Shown: one piece after another, positions 13,271 through 23,251 of the stretch
Position numbering within the stretch: position 1 is the stretch's first letter
Layout: every line of letters begins with the position of its first letter
Source of the DNA: Adiantum capillus-veneris
Lineage: Eukaryota > Streptophyta > Polypodiopsida > Polypodiales > Pteridaceae
NCBI GenBank assembly: GCA_014529385.2
Contig: CM043942.1
Location: 25,982,469-26,046,468, forward strand
Direction: 5' to 3'
Length of the DNA stretch: 64,000 nucleotides
Notes under the pieces: model-generated
Databases searched by the model: none
Seen by the model: the letters and a program-made list of their open reading frames with translations, nothing else
Told to the model about the DNA's origin: nothing
Made by a program: the position numbers and the translations under genes

Positions 13271-13702
13271 CAGTGTGTGTAGGGTCTCTAATCCGCTCCT
13301 ATGTATAGTCGTCTAATCGTCGGCAATCAGGTAATGGGTGTGTTGTGTGCAGTGCGTGCTAGATGAGAGTGTGAATGCGGGTGTGCAATGCGATGGGTGG
13401 AACGTCCGAACGCGTGTGAATGTGCCCTCTCCGAAAATAAAATGAGAAAAATAAAATAAAACGAAAGAAAAGGCAAGGAACGGCAAAAAAAAAAACACGC
13501 CCCCCGTCATAGGCGTCGCAGGAGGGCGGTGCAAAGATTTTTTATTTTTTTTTTTGTTTTTTGTGTTTTTTTTGTGCTCGAGTGCGTGCGTATCGGTGTG
13601 TCAAGTGTGTGAGTGCATGAATCTACCTCGCCTCGAGGGTGGGCTTGCGTGTGATGCCTCTATCTCCCTCTCTCGAATGGCCGATGTGTGCACGAAAAAC
13701 CC

Positions 13703-13707
13703 CCCTC

Positions 13708-13752
<45 letters not shown>

Positions 13753-14690
13753 CGGTCGACTCGTGAGGAGCGGGGGAAGGCCCTCAAATGTCTTCCTCAC
13801 CTCCCGGGGCTGCGGAGAGGTGTCGCGGGGAAAACCTCCACGAGAAAGGCCCCTTGGGGGAAAAATGTAATTTGAGTTTTTTTCAAAATTTAATTTGAAA
13901 TATTTATTTTTATTTTTGGGGAGGAGGCGATTTTCGTGTGAACTGGCAGGTTCCAAGACACTTCAACGGCTTTTAAGGCCCTTTAATACGGCCTAATGGG
14001 GGCCCTTTAAGCCCCCTGGAAATTGAGGCTTTTGCGCAGGGGCGACAGAGGACGAAAGTGAACGGGGGGGTGAATTTAATCACGCGGGAGGGGCCTGTGG
14101 AGTACCGTGCACGCAGGACAGAGTGCAGAGGGGAAGCCGGCATGGGACCCGAGGGCAAAGGAGGGGAGGTTGTGTGTGGGTGGTTGAATTTTTTTTTTTG
14201 TTTTTGTTTTTTTTTTGTTTTTTATTTTGTGTGTGCCTTTGATTTTATTTTTTGGAAAAGAAACCCAAAACTAAATAAAACAAAAGACAAAGAAAAGGTA
14301 TTTTTTTGAAAAAAAACCAATAAATATAAAAACAAACGCAAAATAGGAGAAGGAAAACTAAAATGAAATGAAATAAAAAAAGGCAATATAATATAAAATA
14401 ATAAAAGAAAATAAAATTAAAAAACAAAATAAAGAGAAAAATTAAAAAAAAATTAGACAAAATAAATTAAAAAATGAAAGAAAAAAATAAAATAAAATAG
14501 AAAATGAATTAACAATTGAAATTAAAATAAAACAAAATAAGAGAGACTGAAAGAAAATAAATAAAAATAAAAAAATAAGAGAAATAAAATAAAGGGAAAT
14601 AAAAGAAAATAGAAAAAATAAAAGAGAGAAAGTAAAAGAAAAAATAAATAAAGTGGAGAGAAGATGTGTGTGTGTGTATGTGTCCCTTTT
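13703..14690. repeat. Low-complexity block: (CT)n, then T-rich and AAAT-rich DNA
   Basis: (CT)n at about 13703-13748, G/T-rich homopolymer runs at 13536-13575 and 14186-14240, then about 400 bp built almost only of A with AAT/AGA (14280-14690). It lies in the leader half of the LARD-like element. Reading frames here are compositional artefacts. Confidence 0.85.
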
Positions 14691-15759
14691 TGTTTTTCTA
14701 AAAAACACCCAAAACGTTAAAAAAAATTACCCGAGCGCCTAAAAAATAGCCCGAAAATGCTAAAAATAGCTAGAGAAATATGTGAAGATTCCAAACTTGT
14801 GTACGACGCCCTGAAGCTCTTGATTACCCAATTATGCCTAATGTTTCATCAATTTTTGGTCAATAATTGATTTTTTTGGTATTCAAGAGGCAAATAAATG
14901 CCAAAAAATTACCAAAAAATCGAATTTTTAAAAAAAATTTATCAAGCCTTGAAACTCACTTAGACATAATGTTTGACCAAGAATCACTTGCTAATTAAAC
15001 ATGCACATCACATGGCAAGCAAAACCGCAATTCTTGGAGCGTTTTTGAGTGTTTTTGACCCAAATCGATCCCAAATGCAGTCAAGCACTAAGGACATCTT
15101 TGATACCATATTGGCAACACTAATGTAGCACCAAAGTGCACAAACAATGAACACAACGCAATATGGCATCAATTGCCACACTCTTTCAATGGCGTTTTCA
15201 CAAAAGAAAAAACGTAAAATGCACAAACCAAATCAGCATTTTACCATGCACTTTCATGTATGCCTAATCACACAACTTACATGCTCAATGCTCATTCCAA
15301 TGAACGGATGGCAACATGACACTATTCCTGCATCCAAAATTTGACATTCAAAGGGACATGAGAGCATACAAAATGACCAAAACCCCAAACATAAATCAAG
15401 AATGCATAAGGGGGATGTAAAGCACTCACATGACCATAAGCCACGCGTCAAATCCAACTCCAAGTAACGATGACACACCGTGTGTGTACGCTAAGTTCCG
15501 GATCCGGCGTTTTTCACCTACGAGCAACCAAATTTCAAAATCATGCAGATCTTGCCTCTAATTAGGCACATAAAGACATGTGAATGCTCAATTGTTAGTA
15601 GATTAGTGGAAATTTAGTGTGTAATTAGTGTGTGTAAAGAGAAAAAAAGCGTGAAATTAGTCTACGAGCTACAAACAAACCAACACCATTTCTACAACCG
15701 ACACCTAATCCTAAATGAAAATTAGACTCAAACCATGATCCTCTAGCTTAGGTGCTCGA

Positions 15760-15777
15760 TCCCCGGAAACGGCGCCA
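15760..15777 (-). promoter_or_regulatory. Primer-binding site, tRNA-Asp type
   Basis: On the minus strand TGGCGCCGTTTCCGGGGA lies one base after the LTR end CCAACA. It is complementary, with one apparent mismatch, to the 3' end of plant tRNA-Asp as I know it, the usual minus-strand primer of several Ty3 lineages. It fixes the orientation of the element. Confidence 0.85.
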
Positions 15778-15778
15778 A

Positions 15779-16010
15779 TGTTGGCGGTCATAGCATAGGG
15801 CACAACCCACCGACATAATGTCAGTCCGGTGGATCGGAACCTGCCTAGTGCATGGAGGCATGAATGCACCTAATGCGACGGAATGAGGACTCTAAGGAGA
15901 GGGGAAAAGCAAGAGATGCAAAGAGGCAAAGCCAACAGAGCTAGATCTACACGCATACGCACTCTATCTACACTCTACTTACGGACAATGATGCTAATCC
16001 AAAAGCACAC
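15779..16010 (-). mobile_element. Truncated 5' LTR of the LARD-like element
   Basis: About 230 bp match the low-coordinate end of the 849-bp LTR (shared GGTGGATCGGAACC, TGCACCTAATGCG, GAATGAGGACTCTAAGGAGA). Homology stops near 16005-16012, after which unrelated sequence begins. Confidence 0.8.
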
Positions 16011-16464
16011 TCCATTCCAATCACTCCACCCATTTTGCTGAAAAAAATTCAGCTGCATCAGAACCTGTTAGGTACAATGGACATTTCAAGTGTAGAAAAG
16101 GGTCATGAAACATCCTAACAAGCGAGACTATAAAGTGACATGATATTTGCATGTCCAAGAATGCCTCTCGACCGATAAACTTCTTTCTCAATGTATAGCT
16201 AGGAGTGTGAAGGATCCAATGCCTCCAAAGCTGAAGAAAGAACAATACTTTTGCTGCAAGCAGCACTCTCTTCCATAAACCTTCATGTGGTGCTAGGAAT
16301 ATATCAATGTAATCAGAAACTATTTGTAGCTAGTACACTTGGGTTCCCTGTGTGCTCTCTACCTCTTTGTCACATGGTGCCCTCAGAGGATCAACGTGCC
16401 CCCTCCCGGCCCACCCCCATCCCCTCCAATGCCATCAGGTATGCCCCCTCCTCCTCCTTCTCTT

Positions 16465-16465
<1 letters not shown>

Positions 16466-16498
<33 letters not shown>

Positions 16499-16539
16499 AT
16501 GCACACATTCCCCCCCCCCCCCCCCCCCCACACACACAC

Positions 16540-16627
<88 letters not shown>
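16466..16627. repeat. Compound microsatellite (CA)n-C20-(CA)n-(GA)n
   Basis: (CA)n at 16466-16496, a 20-base C-run at 16510-16529, a short (CA)n, then about 84 bases of (GA)n at 16542-16627. Confidence 0.97.
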
Positions 16628-16628
<1 letters not shown>

Positions 16629-16689
16629 AAATGAAATGAAATAAAATAAGATGAAATGATATGATATATTACCGTTTACAAAAGGCTAG

Positions 16690-17165
16690 AATGACCTATG
16701 GGACCCTCCCCTTTAAGTGCCACAGGGTCCCAAGCATGGGATCAATGGTCCCGAGTGAAAGATCAATCTGGACCATCGATCTGTTGAAACTAAACTCGGG
16801 ATCCCGAGTTTAGATTTTTCAAAACTAATCTCGAGATCCCGAGTTTAGGTTTTACCTGCCACGCGCAGCCTAATCTCGGGATGCCCACGCTTCGCCAGCT
16901 GAGATTTGAACCCTCACCACTAGCTTGAGAGTTTGGGACCTTAACCATCACGTCCCCGTGTGCTTTCTTGAAATAGATGTGTTTTTCCACAAACTTAAAC
17001 TTAAAACAATAGATTTCGACATAAAAACTAAACTCGAGATCCCGAGTTTAGTTTTTACGCATCGACGATCTAAATCTGCGAATGTCCTTGATTTTGCACA
17101 AGAGCCATTGATCCCATGGTTGAGACCCCGTGGCACTTAAAGCTGAAGCTATGAGACCCAAAAGT
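16690..17165. mobile_element. Foldback/MITE-like inverted-repeat element
   Basis: The outer arms pair: near 16701 CTTTAAGTGCCACAGGGTCC and, in reverse complement, near 17110-17145 CTTTAAGTGCCACGGGGTCT, each followed inward by CATGGGATCAATGG. Inside are palindromes at 16791-16812 (perfect; half TAAACTCGGGA), 16825-16847 and 17024-17056. No transposase is present. Target duplication is unclear, so the superfamily is not assigned. Confidence 0.65.
16900..16965 (-). other. tRNA-like (SINE-type) internal promoter
   Basis: On the minus strand TGATGGTTAAGG (16939-16950) resembles a pol III A box, and GGGTTCAAATC (16902-16912) is a good B box, with tRNA-like spacing. No full cloverleaf forms. It may be the tRNA-derived head of a SINE caught inside the foldback element, or chance. 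Confidence 0.35.
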
Positions 17166-17344
17166 TACAAAATGATGAATCTACTACCATGTCTAAATAC
17201 CGAAAAGACTAAATGGTACTAAGAAACAAAACAAACAAAGTACTAGGAAATCTATATCCTAAGGTGCCGAAAGAACTACTGAAAAATAAGCTAGGCAGCT
17301 CAATGAGAATACTGGTCCACTGAAAACTACCCCAAGATATGTGT

Positions 17345-17368
17345 ACTCCACTGAGAGAGGGAGAGAGA

Positions 17369-17403
<35 letters not shown>
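17345..17403. repeat. (GA)n microsatellite
   Basis: Interrupted GA/GGGA repeat of about 55 bases. Confidence 0.95.
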
Positions 17404-17405
<2 letters not shown>

Positions 17406-17566
17406 TGAAACAGGATTGTTGATTTCAAATTCACTCTCGCTTGTTGACTTCAAAAGGGTGGTAACCTAAAACTTTCACCCAAACAAATATGTCGTCTAAC
17501 TTTACCTGCGCTTTTGTGACAATTACAAAATCGGCACCAAAAAACACACGATTGATTCTATCAATT

Positions 17567-17875
17567 CTAAAAAGCGCCTTGGCAAGGGCTCGACTGTTTG
17601 GAAAATTTGCACTTCCTACTCTTCCCAGGATAAAACATTAATGAAAGTGATTTGGAGTTGTTTAAGTTTGTCTGAAAATATTTCTGCGCTGTCCAAGAGA
17701 AGCAAGCTGGAAGAGTGGAGGGCGATAGCACTGCAACGATGATGATGAGGGAAACCTGGGCCATCGTCGAGATGAAGTATTCAGAGCAGGCGAACTCAAA
17801 GAGGTGAAGACACGGGGCAAGCGCAGGCTCCTTGTCGATGGCAGCCATCTCCTGCATACAAATTTGGAGCGCCAT
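17567..17875 (-). CDS. Hypothetical protein or first exon, minus strand
   Basis: From an ATG at 17875 the minus strand is open for 102 codons to a stop at 17567. The first 40 residues (beginning MALQICMQEMAAIDKEPALA) have gene-like composition; a possible donor (CAG followed by GTTTCC) comes about 40 codons in, after STMAQ. A hydrophobic stretch around VSLIIIVAVL follows if it is unspliced, so a membrane segment is possible. It stands head-to-head with the U-box gene, 590 bp apart. I recognise no family. It may be a real first exon whose remainder is lost. Confidence 0.3.
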   Translation of the reverse strand: MALQICMQEMAAIDKEPALAPCLHLFEFACSEYFISTMAQVSLIIIVAVLSPSTLPACFSWTAQKYFQTNLNNSKSLSLMFYPGKSRKCKFSKQSSPCQGAF

Positions 17876-18463
17876 TTTTCTCTCTCTCAATATCTTCGCT
17901 TGTGTTCGTTGCCCTCTGCATTTTCGCTGATGATGCTTGCACATTTTATTTAAATCAACCTTGCGCGTTTTATTTAGATGGGATTGCACGTTTGCTTAAG
18001 CGCTCAACATGCGCCAAGTGGACGCCTTTTCAGTTTTCTCAGTGTAAGAAGTTCTTCCCACGGTTCCTTTTTAAAGGTGCAAAAGTTCCCATTTCACCAA
18101 AAAAAAAAAAAAACATTTCTTGAACATCCCTTCTTCCAAAAAAAAAAGACTTTTCTTTTTGTGTTTACCTGCAATTCCCAATATTGTTTCTCCGTGTGCA
18201 TACTCATCTATTTTCATGGAAAGTTTGCAACATCATTCCCCAAACGCATCGTGGGAAGATGCTCTAACCATCTTACACTGAAAAGGGTAAAAAGATAAAA
18301 GTCGTCCGATTATCAAGCCTGCCTTCTAATGGCAGTGCCCAAGTCCCTTATTATTAGTCCTGAGGTCATTCATTGGTTAAGTCAACGGTGATACGAGCAG
18401 TATAGAGAGAGAGGCTCCGAGCTTCTCTCTGTGATCTGTGTCGGGAAAACCTTCAAATTAAGC

Positions 18464-19928
18464 ATGTCGGATCTGTTGGGCGTTGCAACCACTTTGCTCT
18501 CCGTCATCAACAAGGCTATCAGTTTGTGTGAGCAGAGAGAGCAGAATACAAATGTCGCCCAGGAATTCCACAATTTCTTTCGAGATCTCGAGATCAACAT
18601 CCACCAACTCCAGGACAAAGTCCTCTGCATCGGCTGCAACAATACGCTAAGTGGGCCCTAGGTAACTGCCATCGATCACAGTGGAGTGTAGTCCTCTGCT
18701 CGTGATTACCATTTCCATCAAGGAATTTGATGTGTTTGGCATGCAGCACCATTTCAGCCTTAGGGGCACATACGCATATCTGATCAGTGTACTCCTCTGC
18801 TTCTTTCTTTTTTTCTCTGTTGCACGATGGATAATGTGATGGCAGATGCCCTCCGAATTGATTTGGAAGGTGCCCTCGTTGAGGCCAACGACATTTTAAA
18901 CAAGGGTTTTACTCGATCTGTGTGGAACGCGCCCAAGATACAATCCCAGATTCAAGCGCTCCGTGAACGAGTCATGACATCCTTCCAGACCAGGCTCTCT
19001 GTAGCCTCGCTTGATGTATATGGGCCTATGTCAATCAACTTTCATAGATTCTTGCTTTCCGTGTGTATTAGAACAAGAAGACATCTTCCAAAGGCCTTTT
19101 GCTAATTAAATTGTTTAACATTAGGTAGGACTTGAAGGAAAGCATGCTCAGGATGCCTTTCAATCAACTATGTTGAAGGTAAACAAAGATTTGCAGGAGA
19201 TTTACTTCTCAACCTCTGCATCAGTGAAGCAAGAGATGCAACTCGCCCTTCGAAGGGAGTTAAGGGAAGCAATGCAAACCTTAACAACAGCCATGGAGTC
19301 TCAAATCCCTGGAATTGAAGTGGCAGTCTCTAAGATACGCAGTGTACATCCGCAGACAAGCGATATAGAGAAGTTTCTTGAAGATGTATGAGCTCTCTTT
19401 CTAACCCAAGATTTAGTCCCCTTCAAGCTTTGTTGTAAGCAAAGTCAACTGTAGGTTTTGGCAGCCCTGGATGGTCTATCTGTTAAGGTTCAGGATGATG
19501 CAGCTGCAAGCACACAATCCGGAAATCACAAAGAAATCACCAATCCGGTGAAATGGTACCAGGACCCTGTCACGTGGGAAACGATGGTTGACCCCATCAA
19601 GGCAACTGATGGCCATACATATGACAGGTGGACAATAGTTAGTGGTGGCCTAGTGAAGAGCCCTTTTATACCAAATGATCCACGTCCTTTCCGTATTGCA
19701 ACCGATGACCTCGACGTACGTAGCCGCTTGTTTCACAAATTTCCTAATCAGGAGGTCCAGTTTAAGGCTAAGCAGGCCGCATATAGAGATGCAACATTGG
19801 AGGAGGTCAAACTTGAGCACTTTGGAGATGCTGCAATGATGCTGGAATACGTTCTGGAGTGGGCTCCTCATGACATCGAGTGCCATGAGAAATTACAATA
19901 CGTACAACGCATTATCAATGGTGCATAA
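18464..19928 (+). CDS. U-box domain protein, four exons
   Basis: Exons 18464-18650, 18846-19015, 19125-19385 and 19455-19928 join in frame (intron phases 1, 0, 0), each bounded by GT and AG, giving 363 residues. The start MSDLLGV is the first in-frame ATG. The first 200 residues look helical, with an amphipathic LGVATTLLSVINKAI and a later charged region (ALRRELREAM), and I do not place them in a named family. The U-box is at about residues 236-300: DPVTWETMVDPIKATDGHTY, then DRWTIV, the fold that recruits E2 enzymes in ubiquitin ligases. The canonical CP-loop is altered (Y-Q-D-P), so ligase activity is plausible but unproven. A cryptic donor at 19921 could skip the stop codon and lead to the exon at 20618. 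Confidence 0.8.
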
Positions 19929-20617
19929 ACTTACAAGGTTTGAGGATGATTTTTGTTGCATGTAAAAATGTAGAGGAAGTGTAGCAGCAATAAGTTGATT
20001 TCTCTATGTGGCCACAGTCATCTTGCACATAGACATGTTATCATATGTGCAACTCTGTCCCCACAAAATTTTTGACTGATGCGAAGACATCTGCATAGTT
20101 AATGGCCATGGTCTAGAATCATAAACAGTCTGACGAACGGGACTCTTTTCTCATAGCTTTTCCCATTACTGTCCAGCTATATGAGTTTCTTCTTGGGATG
20201 CACTACGAACTTAGCGAAAGTTGGGGGCAGGGGATTTTTTCATGTTGGAAAGGAGCTCTTTTCCCATTGTTTTCCCTTGTAGTATTCAACATCATGAGCT
20301 ATTGCTCTGGAAAGTCTGCAGGCCTCTTTGACGCGATTGGGTTGAGGGTCCTGCAACTTGCAAGCCCTCACCCTGGTCCGGCAATCCCCTGCCCCCCAAT
20401 TTAACCTAGTTAGGTATGGTATCCCTCTCTGTCATAGTGGTTCATGATGCCATCAAATTCCACAAGGTGAGAGGTATAGAGAAAATGAGCCAAAAACTTC
20501 TTGTAGTTTGGGAGTCCACAGTACTACTGGGGTCATGTTTCTTGTGGTCTAGATGATACTGTCATGTTCCGAGTGTTTTGCACCAATCTTTTGTTTTATG
20601 TATGTTTCTGGTGGCAG
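19929..20617 (+). other. 3' UTR or intron after the U-box frame
   Basis: No long frame or repeat. It may be the 3' untranslated region of the U-box gene, or an intron if the U-box and kinase exons form one transcription unit. A pyrimidine-rich stretch and CAG precede 20618. Confidence 0.5.
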
Positions 20618-21027
20618 ACAACAGTGATTTGCCAGGGCTGGATTCAGTTGATGATACTAGCAATTCGGTGGCGCCAGATGATACTAAGTTGGTAGAAAGA
20701 GACCTAAGTCACAGCAGGCCAAAGGTGCATGACGGCCACAGTGGTGCCTCCTCCTCGCAGATGACAGATGACAATGAGAATTCGACATCATCCCAAATCT
20801 TACAGATCAATGCTCTGGATAACAGCAGCAGCTGGACTGATGCTGACGAGCCTCCGCTTTTCATTCCTTCCCAAACTGAGTATAGTGCCACAAAGTTGTG
20901 GCATTATACTGGAGAAAGGGACAACGTCAAAAAACCGTCGAATTTCAACAAGAAACTGAAAGCATTTACCTGTCTTTTTAATAAGAGGTGCCTGCATTTT
21001 GCTGGTTTCTCCAAGAACCTCTTCTGA
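20618..21027 (+). CDS. Acidic, Ser/Asp-rich exon upstream of the kinase domain
   Basis: Open from a good acceptor (TGGCAG at 20612-20617) to a stop at 21025. It begins NSDLPGLDSVDDTSNSV and is rich in Asp, Ser and Thr, as in disordered linkers; then LWHYTGERDNVKKPSNF and a basic end. No domain is recognised. The exon needs a phase-1 donor upstream, which the U-box exon offers at 19920. Its own donor into the kinase exon is uncertain; GAG-GTGCCT near 20986 is the best candidate but leaves a phase mismatch. Confidence 0.45.
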
Positions 21028-21056
21028 TTTTTCCAGACTTTTTGTGTTTGAGATTT

Positions 21057-22554
21057 TAGAAATTACTTAAAGGCCAGTATTCTGTATACACTGACAGAAG
21101 CAACAATGCTGTTGGGGCCACCATTACAGCAGCATCAACCCAACCTGTTCAAAAGAAGCTTGGCTGGCTTGAGCGAAGCAAGTATGGCTATGATATGAAG
21201 GATGTCCTTATTCGTGAGAAGCTTGTCCTATTCGAGGAAAACAAGGATGCCTTTAATATGGAGGATCTCCTTAGCGCTTCAGCAGAAGTGCTGGGCAGGG
21301 GAAGCATGGGAACAGCGTATAAGGCAACTCTTGGGGATGGTTTAACTTTTGTAGTGAAACGTCTTCAGAAATCCATTGTTCTCAGAGAGGACTTTGCGCA
21401 GCAAATTTACAGAGTAAGAAATGTGCTACATAAGAACTTGGTGCCTCCGGTTGGTTATTATATTTCAGAAGGGGAGCAGGAGCGGTTCCTGGTTTATAAG
21501 TAAATGAGTAATGGAAGCTTATCTACCCTTCTCCATGGTGAGTCGAGGCCTCCTTCCCCCGGCCACAAGAAGTAAATTGACATGTTGCTTGTAAATAATG
21601 CCCAGGTTGTGTCAAAATCATGGCCTAACTACTACAAGGGACGGATTGCATATCTAGCGACTGCAGTCGACCCCTCACCCCGATCGCACTGAGCTAGGTA
21701 TATTGCAGTCGCCTCCCGAGAAGTAGCTCATGATCTTGATAACCTTGGAAAAGACAATGGAAAAAGAGCCCTGTTCTGGGTCCCCACATGAGCAAAATGT
21801 CAGAAACTTCTTGTACAATCTTAGATGATATGACTGGTCGTGTAGCACATTTCTGTAGAGCGAAACTCCATTATTGCTTACCGCTCTATGCTGTTTCATT
21901 GCAGGCAAAGAAGCATCCAAAACTCTTTTAGATTGGAACACTCGTTTGAAGATTGCTTTAGGTGCTGCATATGGGATCGAGTATCTTCATAGCCATGAGC
22001 TTACTCATGGCAACATTAAATCTTCCAATATCCTGCTTACCCACGACTATGAAAGCTGCGTCTCCGACTATGAAATGGCTCAGCTAGTGCAGAGTGCAAC
22101 ACCTGAAACAATTAGAATTGCAGGGTACCGTGCTCCTGAAGTGGAAGACAGCTGCGTCTCCGACTATGAAATGGCTCAGCTAGTGCAGAGTGCAACACCT
22201 GAAACAATTAGAATTGCAGGGTACCGTGCTCCTGAAGTGGAAGATAGCTGGCTGAAGGTGCCTGAAAAGGCAGATGTGTACAGCTTTGGGGTGATTTTGC
22301 TTGAGCTGTTGACTGGCCAGGATCCTTCACAAAAGGAAATAAATTTGCCACATCTGGTCCAATTATACTTGAAAGAAGGGACTGGCTGTGTTTTTGACAT
22401 GAAGCTAATGGGAGACCAAGTTACACAGCAGAATGGAATGTTAGACATTGCTATCGAATGTGTGGCAAGCTATCCCGACCTGAGGCCGTCTATGAAGGAG
22501 GTCCTTGACATGATGTGGAGGATGTGTTGTAAACGGCCATCAAACGGGAGATGA
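21057..22554 (+). pseudogene. LRR-III-type receptor kinase-like pseudokinase, probably broken
   Basis: Two coding segments, 21057-21537 and 21905-22554, join in phase 1 at GT (GTGAGT) and AG. Together they give a kinase fold close to plant LRR-III receptor-like kinases: FNMEDLLSASAEVLGRGSMG, the Gly loop, FVVKRL with the VAIK lysine, HGNIKSSNILL in place of HRD, DYE in place of DFG, GYRAPEV and ADVYSFGVILLELLTG. HGN is common in this subfamily; DYE removes the metal-binding motif, so it is expected to be inactive. No LRR ectodomain or membrane segment is visible. A stop (TAA, 21501-21503) falls where relatives have a Tyr codon before MSNGSLSTLLHG. A 96-bp in-frame duplication lies in the activation segment. 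Confidence 0.8.
22054..22245 (+). repeat. 96-bp tandem duplication in the kinase domain
   Basis: 22054-22149 and 22150-22245 differ at only one visible base (GAC/GAT at the end). The duplication adds 32 residues and repeats the DYE to APE activation segment. It keeps the frame, so it is a recent event. Confidence 0.95.
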
Positions 22555-22681
22555 CACAAAAATTTGGTATATTCTTGGAATCTTGCTTATGTGCCCACTT
22601 GTGATTTGCTGAAAACTGAACTATTACTAGGGCTTCAATGCCTCTAATCTCTAAAAAACCACTTACTATGTGAATTTGCAG

Positions 22682-22842
22682 GCAAATGCTCTCAAGCTTG
22701 ATCAATGTAGAGTCTATAAGGCAGATTATAAAGTGATGTCGGACTGTTGGGAGTATTATAACAAGGCAGGGATCAATAAGGTGCAGGAAGTCTTCTTGGA
22801 TGGATCTTTTGATCATGTACAAGTTATGCTCAAAAAAATGTA
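22682..22842 (+). other. Possible extra 3' exon, 52 codons
   Basis: After TTTGCAG at 22676-22682 the plus strand is open to TAG at 22840; the reading begins ANALKLDQCRVYKADYKV. It may be an exon of an alternative 3' end of the kinase transcript or a remnant of another gene. No donor upstream gives a matching phase convincingly. A poly(A)-signal-like AATATAAAT occurs near 23058. Confidence 0.3.
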
Positions 22843-23162
22843 GAGCTGAAGGGGACAGAATTCGAAGACTCTATGGAAATGGGATGCGGCTGTCCGAGCT
22901 CTTGGATGAACTGCTCAGCTCTCTACCTGCTTAGTCACTCTACCTACTCAGTCACACGTCCTGTTTGGCCTCAACCTGCAAATTTTTGTATATGGAGTGT
23001 CAGCCCCCTGATTATTGTAGGGTTTGAACTCCATGTAATCTGTACTTTTGCTTTTCTAATATAAATCTCTGCCGCTCTTTATGGTAAAATAAAAAACAAA
23101 TAATTGTGTTCTCTCATATTGAGCATTAAGAGACAAATTGAAAAAATATCAATTTTGATATT

Positions 23163-23230
23163 GTCTAGCTCAGTCGATAGAGCAGTGGACCATTAATCCA
23201 TGGGTCATAGGTTCAAGTCTTACATTCAGA
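23163..23230 (+). tRNA. tRNA-Lys-like pseudogene or SINE head
   Basis: GTCTAGCTCAGTCGATAGAG is a near-perfect tRNA D-arm/A box, and AGGTTCAAGTCTTA matches a T-arm/B box at normal spacing. A five-pair anticodon stem can form with loop CCATTAA, but U33 is replaced by C and the acceptor stem does not pair. The outline most resembles tRNA-Lys. It is not a functional tRNA. Confidence 0.5.
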
Positions 23231-23251
23231 GAAAACAACTGCAACCAGCCT

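Larger units (their letters stand above)
9693..16010 (-). mobile_element. Minus-strand LTR element with no recognisable pol (LARD-like)
   Basis: Two direct repeats bound it: 9693-10541 and 15779 to about 16010. Oriented on the minus strand it has a 5' LTR, a primer site, about 5.2 kb internal DNA, a polypurine tract and a 3' LTR. No reverse transcriptase, integrase or protease motif is visible inside. This is the design of large non-autonomous derivatives that depend on another element's enzymes (family knowledge). It inserted into the Ty3 integrase fragment at 9692. The 5' LTR keeps only about 230 bp of homology, so the upper end was deleted. Confidence 0.75.

Noticed and set aside
14058-14708. 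Phe/Leu/Ile-rich frames suggesting membrane proteins
   Set aside because: They come from A- or T-homopolymer-rich DNA and are compositional artefacts.
23163-23230. Functional tRNA-Lys
   Set aside because: The acceptor stem does not pair and U33 is C.
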